A DNA stretch of 64,000 nucleotides from Actinobaculum sp. oral taxon 183 str. F0552 (GTDB taxonomy: Bacteria; Actinomycetota; Actinomycetes; Actinomycetales; Actinomycetaceae). This document shows, piece after piece, positions 28,298 through 37,029 of this stretch. The stretch is taken from NCBI RefSeq assembly GCF_000466165.1, contig NZ_KE951428.1, positions 61,389 to 125,388 of the forward strand, read 5' to 3'. A model generated the notes under the pieces. It saw only the letters and a list, made by a program, of their open reading frames with translations, had not been told where the DNA came from and searched no databases. Numbering within the stretch: position 1 is the first letter of the stretch; every line of letters starts with the position of its first letter. Made by a program: the position numbers and the translations under genes.

Positions 28298-29632
28298 ATG
28301 CCTGAGACGCCATCCGACGCCTTCGTCCGCACGACGCTGGTGCACGAGGACAAGAAGGCGGACCTCCTCCTGCCGTCCAACCTTCCCGTCGCCGAGCTTC
28401 TGCCGAGCATCGCGCGGCGCTTCCTGACCGTCACGCCCAGGAGGGCCATCCAGGGCTTCGTCCTGACCATGTCCAACGGGGCGACGATCGATCCGGGGCT
28501 GACGTTCGCCGCCCAGGGCGTGAAGAACGGCACCCTGCTGATCCTGGGGCCGCGAGTGCGCGAGACCGAGAAGAAATACGACGACGTCATCGAAGCCGTC
28601 GCGGACGTGGTCAACGAGTCCAACAAGCCGTGGACCGAAAGCGACGCGGCGGGCGTCGCCAGCGGCGCGGCCGCGACCCTGCTCGTGGCCGCCACGCTCC
28701 TCCTCTCCCAGGCCCGTCCGACGGCCGGCGTCGTCGTGCCGGTGATACTGGGATGCCTGGCCGCTCTGCTCTTCGGGATCGTCTGGGTGCTCGAGCGAGG
28801 CGAACGCCATTCGCACGCCGTCGCCATGGGCCTGGTCGCATGCGTACTCCTGGCCGCCTGCGGCTGGACGGGTCCGGCGCACGGCGGCTTCGCGCTCCCC
28901 CTGGCACTGGCGGGCATCGGGGCCGCCATCGGCGCGGCCATCGCCCTGCCGCTGCTGTCGGAGTGGAAGGAGATGATGCTGGCGCCCGGCTTGGCCGGGG
29001 TCGTGCTAGGAACCGTCGGAACCGTCAACACGTTCCTCGAAGGGTCCTCCGACCGCGTCGCCGTGGTGACCGCGAGCCTCCTGGGGATCGTCCTTCTGCT
29101 CCTCCCCCAGCTGTCCCTGCGGATGAGCCGGTTGGAGAGCGCGGACCCCCTGCTCTCCCCGGGCCCCGAATCGCAGGGGAAGACCAGATCCATCGACGCC
29201 GGGTACGTCAAGAGGAACTACCTCCACGGGCGGCGCGCCATGTTCTCCGTGCGCTGCGGGGACGGGTTCGCCCTGGCCGTCCTCACTCCGTCCACGGTCG
29301 CCACTGGCAAGTGGGGGGTCGTCGTCCTCGGGGGGATCCTCGTGATCCTCACGCTGGGTTCGCGAGCCCACTACGCCCACATGGACGTCGTCTCCGAGTA
29401 CGTGATCGCCGTGTCGATCTTCGCGCTGGGCTGCCTGGCCGTCATGGTCACCCAGCCGAGCTGGTGGCTCGGCCTCGTCATCGTCCTGGCGCTGCTGGCC
29501 GGCGCCCTCATCGCCTTCGGCCTGGTCCTCGGTTCGACGCCGCAGTGGATGCGGCAGGCGGCCGACGTCGGCGAGACCATCGCCGGAATCATCCTCGTCC
29601 CCGCCGCGGTTCTAGCCTTGAGGTTGTGGTGA
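28298..29632 (+). CDS. eccD: Type VII secretion membrane protein EccD, second copy
   Basis: A 444-residue protein with the same plan as its upstream neighbour: ubiquitin-like domain (AFVRTTLVHEDKKADLLLPS), a linker, then about 11 membrane spans. Sequence similarity between the two is low, so this is an old paralogue and not a recent duplication. The stop lies 1 nt before the eccB start, so the two are tightly coupled. I infer that the two EccD proteins occupy the two non-equivalent EccD positions of the core complex. Confidence 0.88.
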   Translation: MPETPSDAFVRTTLVHEDKKADLLLPSNLPVAELLPSIARRFLTVTPRRAIQGFVLTMSNGATIDPGLTFAAQGVKNGTLLILGPRVRETEKKYDDVIEAVADVVNESNKPWTESDAAGVASGAAATLLVAATLLLSQARPTAGVVVPVILGCLAALLFGIVWVLERGERHSHAVAMGLVACVLLAACGWTGPAHGGFALPLALAGIGAAIGAAIALPLLSEWKEMMLAPGLAGVVLGTVGTVNTFLEGSSDRVAVVTASLLGIVLLLLPQLSLRMSRLESADPLLSPGPESQGKTRSIDAGYVKRNYLHGRRAMFSVRCGDGFALAVLTPSTVATGKWGVVVLGGILVILTLGSRAHYAHMDVVSEYVIAVSIFALGCLAVMVTQPSWWLGLVIVLALLAGALIAFGLVLGSTPQWMRQAADVGETIAGIILVPAAVLALRLW

Positions 29633-29633
29633 T

Positions 29634-31109
29634 ATGGCATCGACGAAGGACATCCTCGACGGGCAGCGTTTCAATCGCCAACGCCTCGTCACGGCCTTCA
29701 TGGCCGGCATGCCCGGCGGCAGGGAGCTCACGCCGGTCCGCCCGTGGCGCGGGATCATCACGGGTCTGGTCCTCACGGTGATGCTCGTCGTCGGAGCGGC
29801 GATCTCCAAGCTCTTCCTGCCTACTCTCCCCAACGGCTGGAACGACGGAAAACTCGTCATCAGCTCCGACAACGGCTCCCGTTACATCTCGATCAGCGGC
29901 AAGCTGTATCCCATCCGCAACGCCGCCTCGGCCCATCTGCTCTACCCCGGGGTGAAGACGGTCTCGGCCAGCGACGACGCCCTCGCCAAAGTCGAGCTGG
30001 GCCCGGTCGTCGGGATTCCCGGGGCGCCCGACAAGATCCCCGACGCCAAGAAGATCAAGGACGCCCGGCTGACGAGCTGCGTCGCCAACGACGGCCTCCT
30101 GTGGACGGGCGTGAACCTCGGCACGACCAAGCCCGCAGGCGCGGACGGCGCCCTGGTGACCAATGCCGAGAAGTCGTACATCGTCATCGGCCAGTACCGC
30201 TACTCCTTCAACCAGACCAACTCCTCAACGGATCAGAAGGTCGCAGCCAGAGCGGTGATGAACGAATTCGGCTTCTCGGAGCCGCCCTCCGCCGAGGCGC
30301 CGAGCAGCTGGATCAACCTCTTCAAGGAAGGCGACCCCCTCGTTCCCCTGGAGATCCCCGATGCGGGGAGCCCCTCCGACGCCATCCCCGGAGCGGACGG
30401 CCTCAAGATCGGCATGGTCGTCGAGGTCTCCAACGGCGTCGACAAGGACAACCGCTACATCGTCCGCAAGGAGGGGCTGGAACGCATGACGCCGACGATG
30501 CGGCACATGTACGCCATGAGCCCCACCGGTTCGAAGGCGGAGACCAAGAAATTGACCTCCCACGAGGTGGGCCAGGCCAAGTTCGCCGAGAACAAGCTGC
30601 GGCCCACGTGGCCGAAGAACATCACGGGGTTGCTCGACGCTCCCGACAAACCCTGCGCCCGCGCTGAAACGGGCGGCAGCACGACCCTGGCGAAGGGAAG
30701 CGGCATACCGACGGTGACCCACGACACCGTCAGCGTCGCATCCCAGTCGGGTGCGCTGCTCACCCAGCCGGGAAAGGGCGCCAACCTCTACTACCTGATC
30801 GACGAGGACGGCTTGGCCTACAAGCTCGGCAGCCTCGACGACGCCGGCAAGGCGTTCGGGTATACGCAGGTCACGCCCCTCAAAGCGTCCGCCGCCTGGG
30901 TGAACCTGTTCTCCAACAAGCAGGACACGGCCACGCCCACGCTCTCCTCGGAGGCGGCCTGGAAGACCGTCCCCGAGAAGGCGCGCAAGAACCAGCAGCA
31001 GAACGGCGGCTCTTCGGGCGGCAACCAGCAGCAATCGGGCGGAAGCCAGCAGACGGGAGGCGGCGGCTCTTCGGGCGGAGGCCAGCAACCGAGCGGGGGA
31101 TCCAGTTGA
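29634..31109 (+). CDS. eccB: Type VII secretion core protein EccB
   Basis: A 491-residue EccB (DUF690) protein. A short cytoplasmic N-terminus (MASTKDILDGQRFNRQRLV), one membrane span at about residues 42-62, then a large extracellular body with the EccB repeat pattern (SGKLYPIRNAASAHLL near 85). The last ~45 residues are Gly/Gln/Ser repeats, an unusual flexible tail. It stabilises the ESX membrane complex on the outer face. The stop overlaps the mycP start by 4 nt. Confidence 0.94.
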   Translation: MASTKDILDGQRFNRQRLVTAFMAGMPGGRELTPVRPWRGIITGLVLTVMLVVGAAISKLFLPTLPNGWNDGKLVISSDNGSRYISISGKLYPIRNAASAHLLYPGVKTVSASDDALAKVELGPVVGIPGAPDKIPDAKKIKDARLTSCVANDGLLWTGVNLGTTKPAGADGALVTNAEKSYIVIGQYRYSFNQTNSSTDQKVAARAVMNEFGFSEPPSAEAPSSWINLFKEGDPLVPLEIPDAGSPSDAIPGADGLKIGMVVEVSNGVDKDNRYIVRKEGLERMTPTMRHMYAMSPTGSKAETKKLTSHEVGQAKFAENKLRPTWPKNITGLLDAPDKPCARAETGGSTTLAKGSGIPTVTHDTVSVASQSGALLTQPGKGANLYYLIDEDGLAYKLGSLDDAGKAFGYTQVTPLKASAAWVNLFSNKQDTATPTLSSEAAWKTVPEKARKNQQQNGGSSGGNQQQSGGSQQTGGGGSSGGGQQPSGGSS

Positions 31110-32671
31110 CGTCGCGGGGAATCCAGCTGACGGCAGCGCCAGGAGACCCCGGACCGTCAAGCCGCCGGCCCCGCGCCGCCGGCGGGGTGCGGCGCCGTCG
31201 CCCAGCTCGCGGGAAGACGGCCGCCCGGCCAGCGCGCACACCCGGCCGTGCGCGGGCGTGCGACGCCGCGAAACGGCTGTGCGCCGCCTGCGCGCTCCTG
31301 GCCGTCGGCACAGCCGGGGCGGCGCATGCCCGGACGATGCCGCCCGCCTCGCGGAGTGCCGGTCCGGCTTCCTCGGTGACCTCGGGCATCGGCGGCGCGC
31401 CGAAGTCCGGCGGCCAGGGGGGTTCGGGGCTCCGCACCTGGTTCGACCAGCAGACCTGCCAGCAGGGATCCACGCAGATCTACTCTCCGTCCGCCAAGGA
31501 GAAGTCCGTCCTCGCCTCGAGCATCATCGACCTGGAGCCGGCCCACAAGCTCTCCCAGGGCGGCAAGGTGTCGATCGCGGTCGTCGATTCGGGGGTCGCA
31601 GCCTCTCCGGCGTTCAACGGGGCGACGATCGAAGCCGGCTATGACGCGACGGGCGGCGGAAACGCGCGGGCCGACAACGAAGGGCACGGAACTGCGGTTG
31701 CCTCGATCATCGCCGGGCAGGCGAACGCTGCGGGGGCCATCCGAGGCGTCGCCCCGCGGGCGAACATCATTCCCGTCAAGGTCGTCGACGCCCTTCCCAG
31801 AGATCAGGCCAACGCCGAGGCCGACACCTATCCGGCCGCCTCGATCCAGAGCCTGGCGAACGGAATCGACTGGGCCGCGAACAACCCTTCGGTCGACATC
31901 ATCACGATTTCGGGGTCCATTCCGACCTCGGACCCCCGGGTCGAAGCGGCCGTCGCCAACGCCGTCGCGAAGAACAAGGTCGTGGTCGCCGCCGCGGGCA
32001 ACGTCGAGAAACAGCGCGGAACGCAGACTACCCCTGCGAGCCCGGATCCCAAGGCGAATCTGCGCTATCCGGCTGCCTACCCCGGGGTGATCGGCGTGAC
32101 CGCGATCGACCCCACCGGCGCAGTCCCCGAGGGCGCCGTCCTCCACTCGCCGGCTGTGGACCTCGCCGCTCCCGGCATGAACGTCGTGGTCGCGAACGGC
32201 ACCACGGGAGTGTGCCTGGCCTCCACGCAGGCGCCCGCGACGAGCTACGCGACAGCCTACGTGGCCGGCGCGGCGGCCCTCGTCCGCTCGTACAACAGCA
32301 GGTCCGAGTCGGCCGCGATGACGTCTTTCCGGCTGCTGTCGTCGGCGCGTCGGGCCAGCCCCTCCACCCGGGACGACGTGTACGGGTGGGGGATCGTCGA
32401 TCCCTACCGCGCCATGACGCTCGTCGACGACGGTCAGCTTCCGGGCCCCGACTCCCCCGCTCACAAGAGGGCTACGCAAAAGCCCACCGCCGGATCGGAC
32501 GTTCCCCCCGCCCCGCACGATTTCCAGAAGACCGGACGCCGATCGGGGGCGATCTGGCTCTCGGTGGCCGCAGGCGTCATCGTCGTCCTCTTGATCTTCA
32601 CGGCTGGACGCACACGCGCCGCCAGGAACAAAGAGAACGAGTCCGACGCTGAGACCGGCCCGGTTCCTTGA
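31106..32671 (+). CDS. mycP: Mycosin, type VII-associated subtilisin-like protease
   Basis: A 521-residue S8 serine protease. An unusually long Arg/Pro-rich N-terminus precedes a hydrophobic signal segment (LCAACALLAVGTAGAAHA) ending near residue 75. The catalytic triad is D161 in AVVDSGV, H194 in EGHGTA and S380 in ATSYATAYVAG. A C-terminal membrane anchor (AIWLSVAAGVIVVLLIF, about 480-497) is followed by charged residues. Mycosins stabilise the ESX complex and can process substrates outside the membrane. The TTG start overlaps the eccB stop as TTGA. Last gene of the operon. Confidence 0.93.
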   Translation: MTSRGIQLTAAPGDPGPSSRRPRAAGGVRRRRPARGKTAARPARTPGRARACDAAKRLCAACALLAVGTAGAAHARTMPPASRSAGPASSVTSGIGGAPKSGGQGGSGLRTWFDQQTCQQGSTQIYSPSAKEKSVLASSIIDLEPAHKLSQGGKVSIAVVDSGVAASPAFNGATIEAGYDATGGGNARADNEGHGTAVASIIAGQANAAGAIRGVAPRANIIPVKVVDALPRDQANAEADTYPAASIQSLANGIDWAANNPSVDIITISGSIPTSDPRVEAAVANAVAKNKVVVAAAGNVEKQRGTQTTPASPDPKANLRYPAAYPGVIGVTAIDPTGAVPEGAVLHSPAVDLAAPGMNVVVANGTTGVCLASTQAPATSYATAYVAGAAALVRSYNSRSESAAMTSFRLLSSARRASPSTRDDVYGWGIVDPYRAMTLVDDGQLPGPDSPAHKRATQKPTAGSDVPPAPHDFQKTGRRSGAIWLSVAAGVIVVLLIFTAGRTRAARNKENESDAETGPVP

Positions 32672-32920
32672 TCTGATGCAAGCCGTTGATGCCCGGATCG
32701 CGTGGCGTCGAGTCGCGTGGCGTCGGGCCGCCGGGTTAAGGCAGCTGGAGTCATCCAAGGCCGCCACGTCGATGCTGAGGATGCCAGCGCCGGTTGATGC
32801 CGAGACGGTTGGGGCACGTCCCACGACGGCCCCCGCCAGGCGGCGCGTTTAGTCAGGCGCGCCCCTCAGCGAAGCGGTTTGGCGAGGCGGCCACGCAGGC
32901 GGGATACAAGCATAAAAAGA

Positions 32921-32947
32921 GTGGGGCCCGGGATCTCCGGGCCCCAC
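32921..32947 (-). terminator. Rho-independent terminator of the Esx substrate operon
   Basis: An 11-bp GC-rich stem with a 5-nt loop (GATCT), followed on the minus strand by TCTTTTTATG. It ends the 35.9-33.0 kb unit and could also stop mycP transcripts. Nothing else is recognised in the gap 32672-32989. Confidence 0.85.
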
Positions 32948-32989
32948 TCCCCAGCGGGTGGCTGTTGCAATATCGGACGGGACGGCCTC

Positions 32990-34714
32990 TCAGCGATGCC
33001 CCGCCTCGATGAACGTCACTTTGTCATCGGGCCTGATCTCCTCAACGCGGTAGTCGCGCTTGGGAGCCTCGCGCTCCTCGTCCTTCTTCTTGGACTTTCC
33101 GCCCAGGGCCGCGAATCCGCTGCGAGCGGGGCGCGATGCGGGGCTGGCACCCCGGACGGTCCCGTTCCCGCCCGCCTTGGCGACCCCACGCGTCGACGTC
33201 TTGGACGATGAAGCCGAAGCGGGCTCGGCGCCGCTGCCTCGAATGCTGGCGACCTTCACCACGCGGCTCTTCGCCGAGGCCGTCTTCGCGGAGGCGGCCT
33301 GCTTGGCGCCCGCCGTTCCCTTCGCCGTCCGAGTCGAAGTCGCGGACTTCGCAGCACCGGACTTCGACGAAGCGGCGGCCTTCGCGGACGTCGCCGTCCT
33401 CCCGTTCGCCGCGGGGGCGCCGGCGCGGAGAGAACTGGCTGTGCGCGCCGCCGTGGCCGAACGCGCGGTACCGGATCCGCTCGCCATTCCCGCGCGGCTG
33501 CCGGCCGGGGCAGCGACGCTCCGAGACGTCAGGCTTCGGGCCGCGGTCGTGGCTCCGCCGCGAGTCAATGAACGCGCCGTCGCCGGAGTGGCGGCACGAG
33601 GCGCATTGGTCACGCTTCTCGCGCTCGTCGTCACCGTGCGCGCGGCAGCGGCACTCCGCGCGGCGGTAGCCGCAGAGGCAACCGGGCGGGCCGCACCGGA
33701 TGCGCCGCCGGACAGACGCGCGGGCGTGGCCACCCTCGTCTGGGCTTTGCCGCTGGCCGCACCGCCGCCGCGGATGGGAGCCGCAGTGGCTGTGCGCGTC
33801 TTCTTCGCCGCACGATAGGCCTTGACGCCTGCAGCCCCCGCAGCGGTAGCCCCGCCGAGACCGGCCAGGCCGGCCACGGTGGCATTGGTCGACAGGGCCG
33901 GGGAAGCGAGCCCCGACCGCACCGCGTGGGCGCTCGCCAACGTGCCGTTCGCGGACGATTCATAGGGGTGCTTTACCGACTCAAGGTGCACTCCCTCAGC
34001 GGAATTGCCCGGCAGCCCCACCGACGGGCGGAGAGCCGCAGTCGACTGCCACTGCGCAGCAGAGTGCGTCGGAGAGACCCCTCGGTTGGCGTCGCCCGCA
34101 CTCTGGCCGCCTCCAGACGTCTGTGAACCACCGGTAGAGGACGAGCCGCCTCCGAAACCGCCCGATCCCGAGCCGCCGGAACCCGATTCGTCCGGCCACA
34201 GCGTATTGAGCTTCGCGATCGCGGACTGGGTTTCGGTGTCCAGCGTCGTCAGCGCTGTCTGGGCCTTCGTATTGGCCGCCTCCACCGCGGCGTCGTGAGC
34301 CTTCACGGCTTTGTCGTAGGCGGAGACCGAGGAAGCGCTGAGGGTGTCGCCTCCCTTCTCAGTCGCAGGCGTGGCATTGCTGAAGGTGGAATCGGCATCG
34401 CCGACGCTCTTCTCGACTTCCTCCTGGACCTGAACGGCATTGCGTCCCGCCGTGGCCGCAAGCCGCCGGGCCTCGGCGATGACTTTGACGAATTCGGACC
34501 CATGCACCGCAGCCGTCGAAGCGTTGCCGAGGGCTTCGTCGGCAGCCGTGCCCGTCTCCCCTTCGAGGCCGAGATCGCCGATGAGATTCTTGATCCTGTT
34601 GGAGATGGTCTCCAGGTTTCCCGCGATCGTCTCCAGGTCCGCTGCACGGTCCTCCGCGCTTCCAGCAGAGAAGAACTTCACCTTATTCAGTTGTTCGATG
34701 CTTTCCCTACCCAT
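32990..34714 (-). CDS. Large Ala/Ser/Thr/Arg-rich putative T7SS substrate
   Basis: A 574-residue protein. Residues 1-185 are helical with no signal peptide and resemble an Esx/PPE-like bundle (ESIEQLNKVKFFSAGSAEDR at the N-terminus). A Gly/Ser linker follows (about 190-220), then a short hydrophobic Gly/Ala stretch (VAGLAGLGGATAAGAAG) and some 250 residues of low-complexity Ala/Arg/Ser/Thr/Lys sequence. A charged end contains YRVEE, a YxxxE motif. The basic tail could bind DNA, anionic polymers or the cell wall. The ATG at 34714 has AGGAAGG 9 nt upstream. It is the last gene of the Esx operon before a strong terminator. Family not recognised. Confidence 0.75.
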   Translation of the reverse strand: MGRESIEQLNKVKFFSAGSAEDRAADLETIAGNLETISNRIKNLIGDLGLEGETGTAADEALGNASTAAVHGSEFVKVIAEARRLAATAGRNAVQVQEEVEKSVGDADSTFSNATPATEKGGDTLSASSVSAYDKAVKAHDAAVEAANTKAQTALTTLDTETQSAIAKLNTLWPDESGSGGSGSGGFGGGSSSTGGSQTSGGGQSAGDANRGVSPTHSAAQWQSTAALRPSVGLPGNSAEGVHLESVKHPYESSANGTLASAHAVRSGLASPALSTNATVAGLAGLGGATAAGAAGVKAYRAAKKTRTATAAPIRGGGAASGKAQTRVATPARLSGGASGAARPVASAATAARSAAAARTVTTSARSVTNAPRAATPATARSLTRGGATTAARSLTSRSVAAPAGSRAGMASGSGTARSATAARTASSLRAGAPAANGRTATSAKAAASSKSGAAKSATSTRTAKGTAGAKQAASAKTASAKSRVVKVASIRGSGAEPASASSSKTSTRGVAKAGGNGTVRGASPASRPARSGFAALGGKSKKKDEEREAPKRDYRVEEIRPDDKVTFIEAGHR

Positions 34715-34732
34715 GGCAGTCAACCTTCCTTT

Positions 34733-35137
34733 TCACTGCTGAAGGGGAGTCGGGCGCTGGTGCTTTTCCGGCTGAACCGAAGGCGGCGCCCAATCTCCGT
34801 TCTTCTCCTGATCCGTGTACTCGCTGCTCTTCTCCATGGCGTTCAGCTTGGCATTGACGCGAGCCTTGAGCTCTTCATCCATGCCCTCTATACTGTCCAC
34901 GGAATCTTTAAGGTTTTTAATAACCTTTTGAAGGTTTTGCGACATGGTGGTAAGTGATGTATTCACTTCATCTGTGGCTTTAGTGAGCGGTGCCGCGAAC
35001 TGATTGAGCTGTTCAGCCGCGCTCCAGTCTCCGCTGTGGACATTCCCGAAATCCGTGCAGGCCGTATCGTAATCGTCCGTTATCGACTTAAGCTTGTTCA
35101 CAGTCGCGTCAAATTGTTCCCTGGTTAACTTCAACAT
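34733..35137 (-). CDS. Esx-like helical protein
   Basis: A 134-residue helical protein (KLTREQFDATVNKLKSITDDYD). GDWSAAEQLNQF near residue 38 looks like a WXG-type turn with Ser-Ala in place of x-Gly. A YxxxE motif (YTDQE) occurs at about residue 107, then a Pro/Gln-rich end. It probably pairs with the 574-residue protein encoded 18 nt downstream and is exported with it, by analogy with other WXG-type partners. No exact family known. Confidence 0.72.
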   Translation of the reverse strand: MLKLTREQFDATVNKLKSITDDYDTACTDFGNVHSGDWSAAEQLNQFAAPLTKATDEVNTSLTTMSQNLQKVIKNLKDSVDSIEGMDEELKARVNAKLNAMEKSSEYTDQEKNGDWAPPSVQPEKHQRPTPLQQ

Positions 35138-35254
35138 TGCGGAGCCTCCGATCTCAGGTGAGTAATCCGTTCGAGGTGGGTGTGCGGCGGAGTCGTACTC
35201 CGCCGCACACGGCCAAAGCGGCTTTTCAGCGCCTATACCTACGCCGTTCAGGGA

Positions 35255-35536
35255 TTACGTACGGTTGGCAGCGGACTGATCGGCGGACTGATAAGCCTGT
35301 CCGGACGTTTGAGCGAGCCGGCTCATGATGTCGAGCTGCTTACGCATCTCACCGGCGCTCTGATGCCATTCGGTCTGCGATGTGTCGTAAGCCTGCTGGG
35401 CAGCACCATCCCACCCCTGGTAGAGACCTTTGAGCTGCGTCTCGAGCTGGGAAAGAGTCTCTTCGATCTTCTGCTGCTTGGTGTTCAGCTCGGAGGAGAT
35501 GCCCTCGATGCCTCCGAAATTGGCGAGAAGTGACAT
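35255..35536 (-). CDS. WXG100-family Esx protein with YxxxD signal
   Basis: A 93-residue WXG100 protein. The central turn is GWDGAAQQAY, and the C-terminus carries the general type VII secretion signal YxxxD (YQSAD). It should form a helical hairpin and dimerise with the WXG100 protein encoded 40 nt upstream, as EsxB does with EsxA. It supplies the signal read by EccC ATPase 3. Confidence 0.9.
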   Translation of the reverse strand: MSLLANFGGIEGISSELNTKQQKIEETLSQLETQLKGLYQGWDGAAQQAYDTSQTEWHQSAGEMRKQLDIMSRLAQTSGQAYQSADQSAANRT

Positions 35537-35576
35537 GTTTTCAGTTCCTTTTCTAGTACTCTAGATTTAAAGCGTC

Positions 35577-35900
35577 TCAGTTCTGCTGCGCAGCCAAAAG
35601 CCTCTGGATCTCCGCCTGGACATCCGCTTCGGTCTGATCGAAGGTCGCCTGCGTGCCCTTAAGCGCATCACGGAGACTCTGAAGCGCATTGAAAACATCA
35701 GTCGCTTCCCGATCCCAGTTGTTGGCGGCAGTCCTGAAAGCATCGGCTCCCTGACCCTGCCACGATCCCTGAATCGATTCGGTCGTTCCACGGACTTCGC
35801 CGACCGTACCGAGCAGAGACTCCTGCGCGGTGTCCACGTACTGGACACCCAGCTGGAAGGTGTCTTCTCCGGTCCGGACTTGGTTTGTGTTGTCAGCCAT
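35577..35900 (-). CDS. WXG100-family Esx protein (EsxA-like)
   Basis: A 107-residue WXG100 protein with turn SWQGQGADAF near residue 44 and no YxxxD/E motif. That fits the signal-less member of an Esx heterodimer. The ATG at 35900 is preceded by GGAGAAAG; the open frame upstream (to 36014) has no support. First gene of the minus-strand Esx operon. Confidence 0.9.
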   Translation of the reverse strand: MADNTNQVRTGEDTFQLGVQYVDTAQESLLGTVGEVRGTTESIQGSWQGQGADAFRTAANNWDREATDVFNALQSLRDALKGTQATFDQTEADVQAEIQRLLAAQQN

Positions 35901-36525
35901 ACTCTTTCTCCATTTGTTTGGTTGAGAGGTTCGAAATCCTTTGCGGATCCAGACTTCATTGTAGAACGGCCAGTAGCCACCTGACCAGACCCCAATCCGT
36001 GTAATGCTCCCCATGCATTACTAGGAAACATTCCGAAAACCGCGTCACGACCCGAAAACAGGATCGAGCACCAGGTGACAACTCCCCATCGGGTTGCCTT
36101 CCCGTCGGATCACCGGCGCGGGCACCCCTCGGGGTTCCCCCGAACGTTCGGAACCGACCGCGGTCCGCCGACCTCGACAGTATAGCCTCGAGGCCGACGC
36201 GGCGATCCCGAGACGGCGTGTCCGCCCCGCCGTCACCGCCCTTGTTCCGCAGTCACGTCACAGGGAGAACGACCAGTTGGGGATCCGTTGGAAGTCTGGA
36301 GACGCCTGGCTCGCCCGCAGGCGCATCGTAGGAGCGGCGGAATGCCCGATCCGGTGGACCGCCTACCCGGCTCGCCCACGGGCGCATTCCGCCGGCCTCT
36401 CGGGTACCTCCCGCAGGCGGGCCGGCGCGATCGGCGTTTCCACACAGCGTGCGCGTACGGTATATTTCGAGCAGCGAACCAACCGGTTCGCCTTCCACAA
36501 GCGTACGGCATCACAGGAGGTAGCC
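35901..36525. other. 625-bp intergenic region with inverted repeat
   Basis: Promoter region for the Esx operon (minus) and the small antitoxin-like gene (plus). Contains a perfect 10-bp inverted repeat, arms at 36336-36345 and 36384-36393, and nearby partly repeated GGCTCGCCC blocks. No convincing gene seen. Confidence 0.5.
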
Positions 36526-36708
36526 ATGGGTGTTTTCGACAAGGCCAAAGACTTCATCCACAGCGAAGAAGTCGAGGAGAAGTCCGACGCTGTCCTCGAC
36601 AAGGCCGAAGATCTGGCAACTGAGAAGTTGGGCGCCGATAAAGCGGACACCATCGCGAAAGTCCGCAACACGATCGACGACAAGATCGGCAACGAGAGCA
36701 ATTCCTGA
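36526..36708 (+). CDS. Small MT0933-antitoxin-like protein
   Basis: A 60-residue, highly charged helical protein (GVFDKAKDFIHSEEVEEKSD, then repeated DKAEDLA/KADTIAK units). It resembles the small Rv0909/MT0933-type antitoxin family, which shares the GxxDKAKD opening and amphipathic repeats. AGGAGG stands before the ATG. No toxin gene is adjacent, so a stress-related or orphan role is possible. Confidence 0.7.
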   Translation: MGVFDKAKDFIHSEEVEEKSDAVLDKAEDLATEKLGADKADTIAKVRNTIDDKIGNESNS

Positions 36709-36802
36709 TCCTCGACCCGCCTGTCGGGTCGAGCCCGCGCAAGCTCCGCCCCCGTTCGGAGTCCCGCCTCGGCCGGCAGAGCTCGCCGCCGCCGGCTGGG
36801 AG

Positions 36803-36994
36803 TCACCACATAAACGCCAGTGCGGCGATGCCCGTGGCGGCGACTCCCGCCAGAGTCAGCGCGATGGCCGTCATTCTGCTCATTCGTCGGCGGGACCGGC
36901 CGCGGTCGAGGTATTCCTCCCCGGGGATGTATCCGCAGAAGTCGTATCCGCCTGACGCCTGGCGGCCTCCCTCGCCTATCGGTCTGACGCTCAC
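36803..36994 (-). CDS. Small single-span membrane protein
   Basis: 63 residues: a polar N-terminus with a possible Tyr/Cys motif (GYDFCGYIPGEEYLDRG), an Arg cluster, then one C-terminal membrane span (TAIALTLAGVAATGIAALAF). GTG start with GAAGGGGC upstream. Tail-anchored layout; no family recognised. Lies just downstream of gluQ. Confidence 0.55.
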   Translation of the reverse strand: MSVRPIGEGGRQASGGYDFCGYIPGEEYLDRGRSRRRMSRMTAIALTLAGVAATGIAALAFMW

Positions 36995-37029
36995 CGGCGC
37001 CCCTTCGTCAAAATGCCCATGGAGCGATT

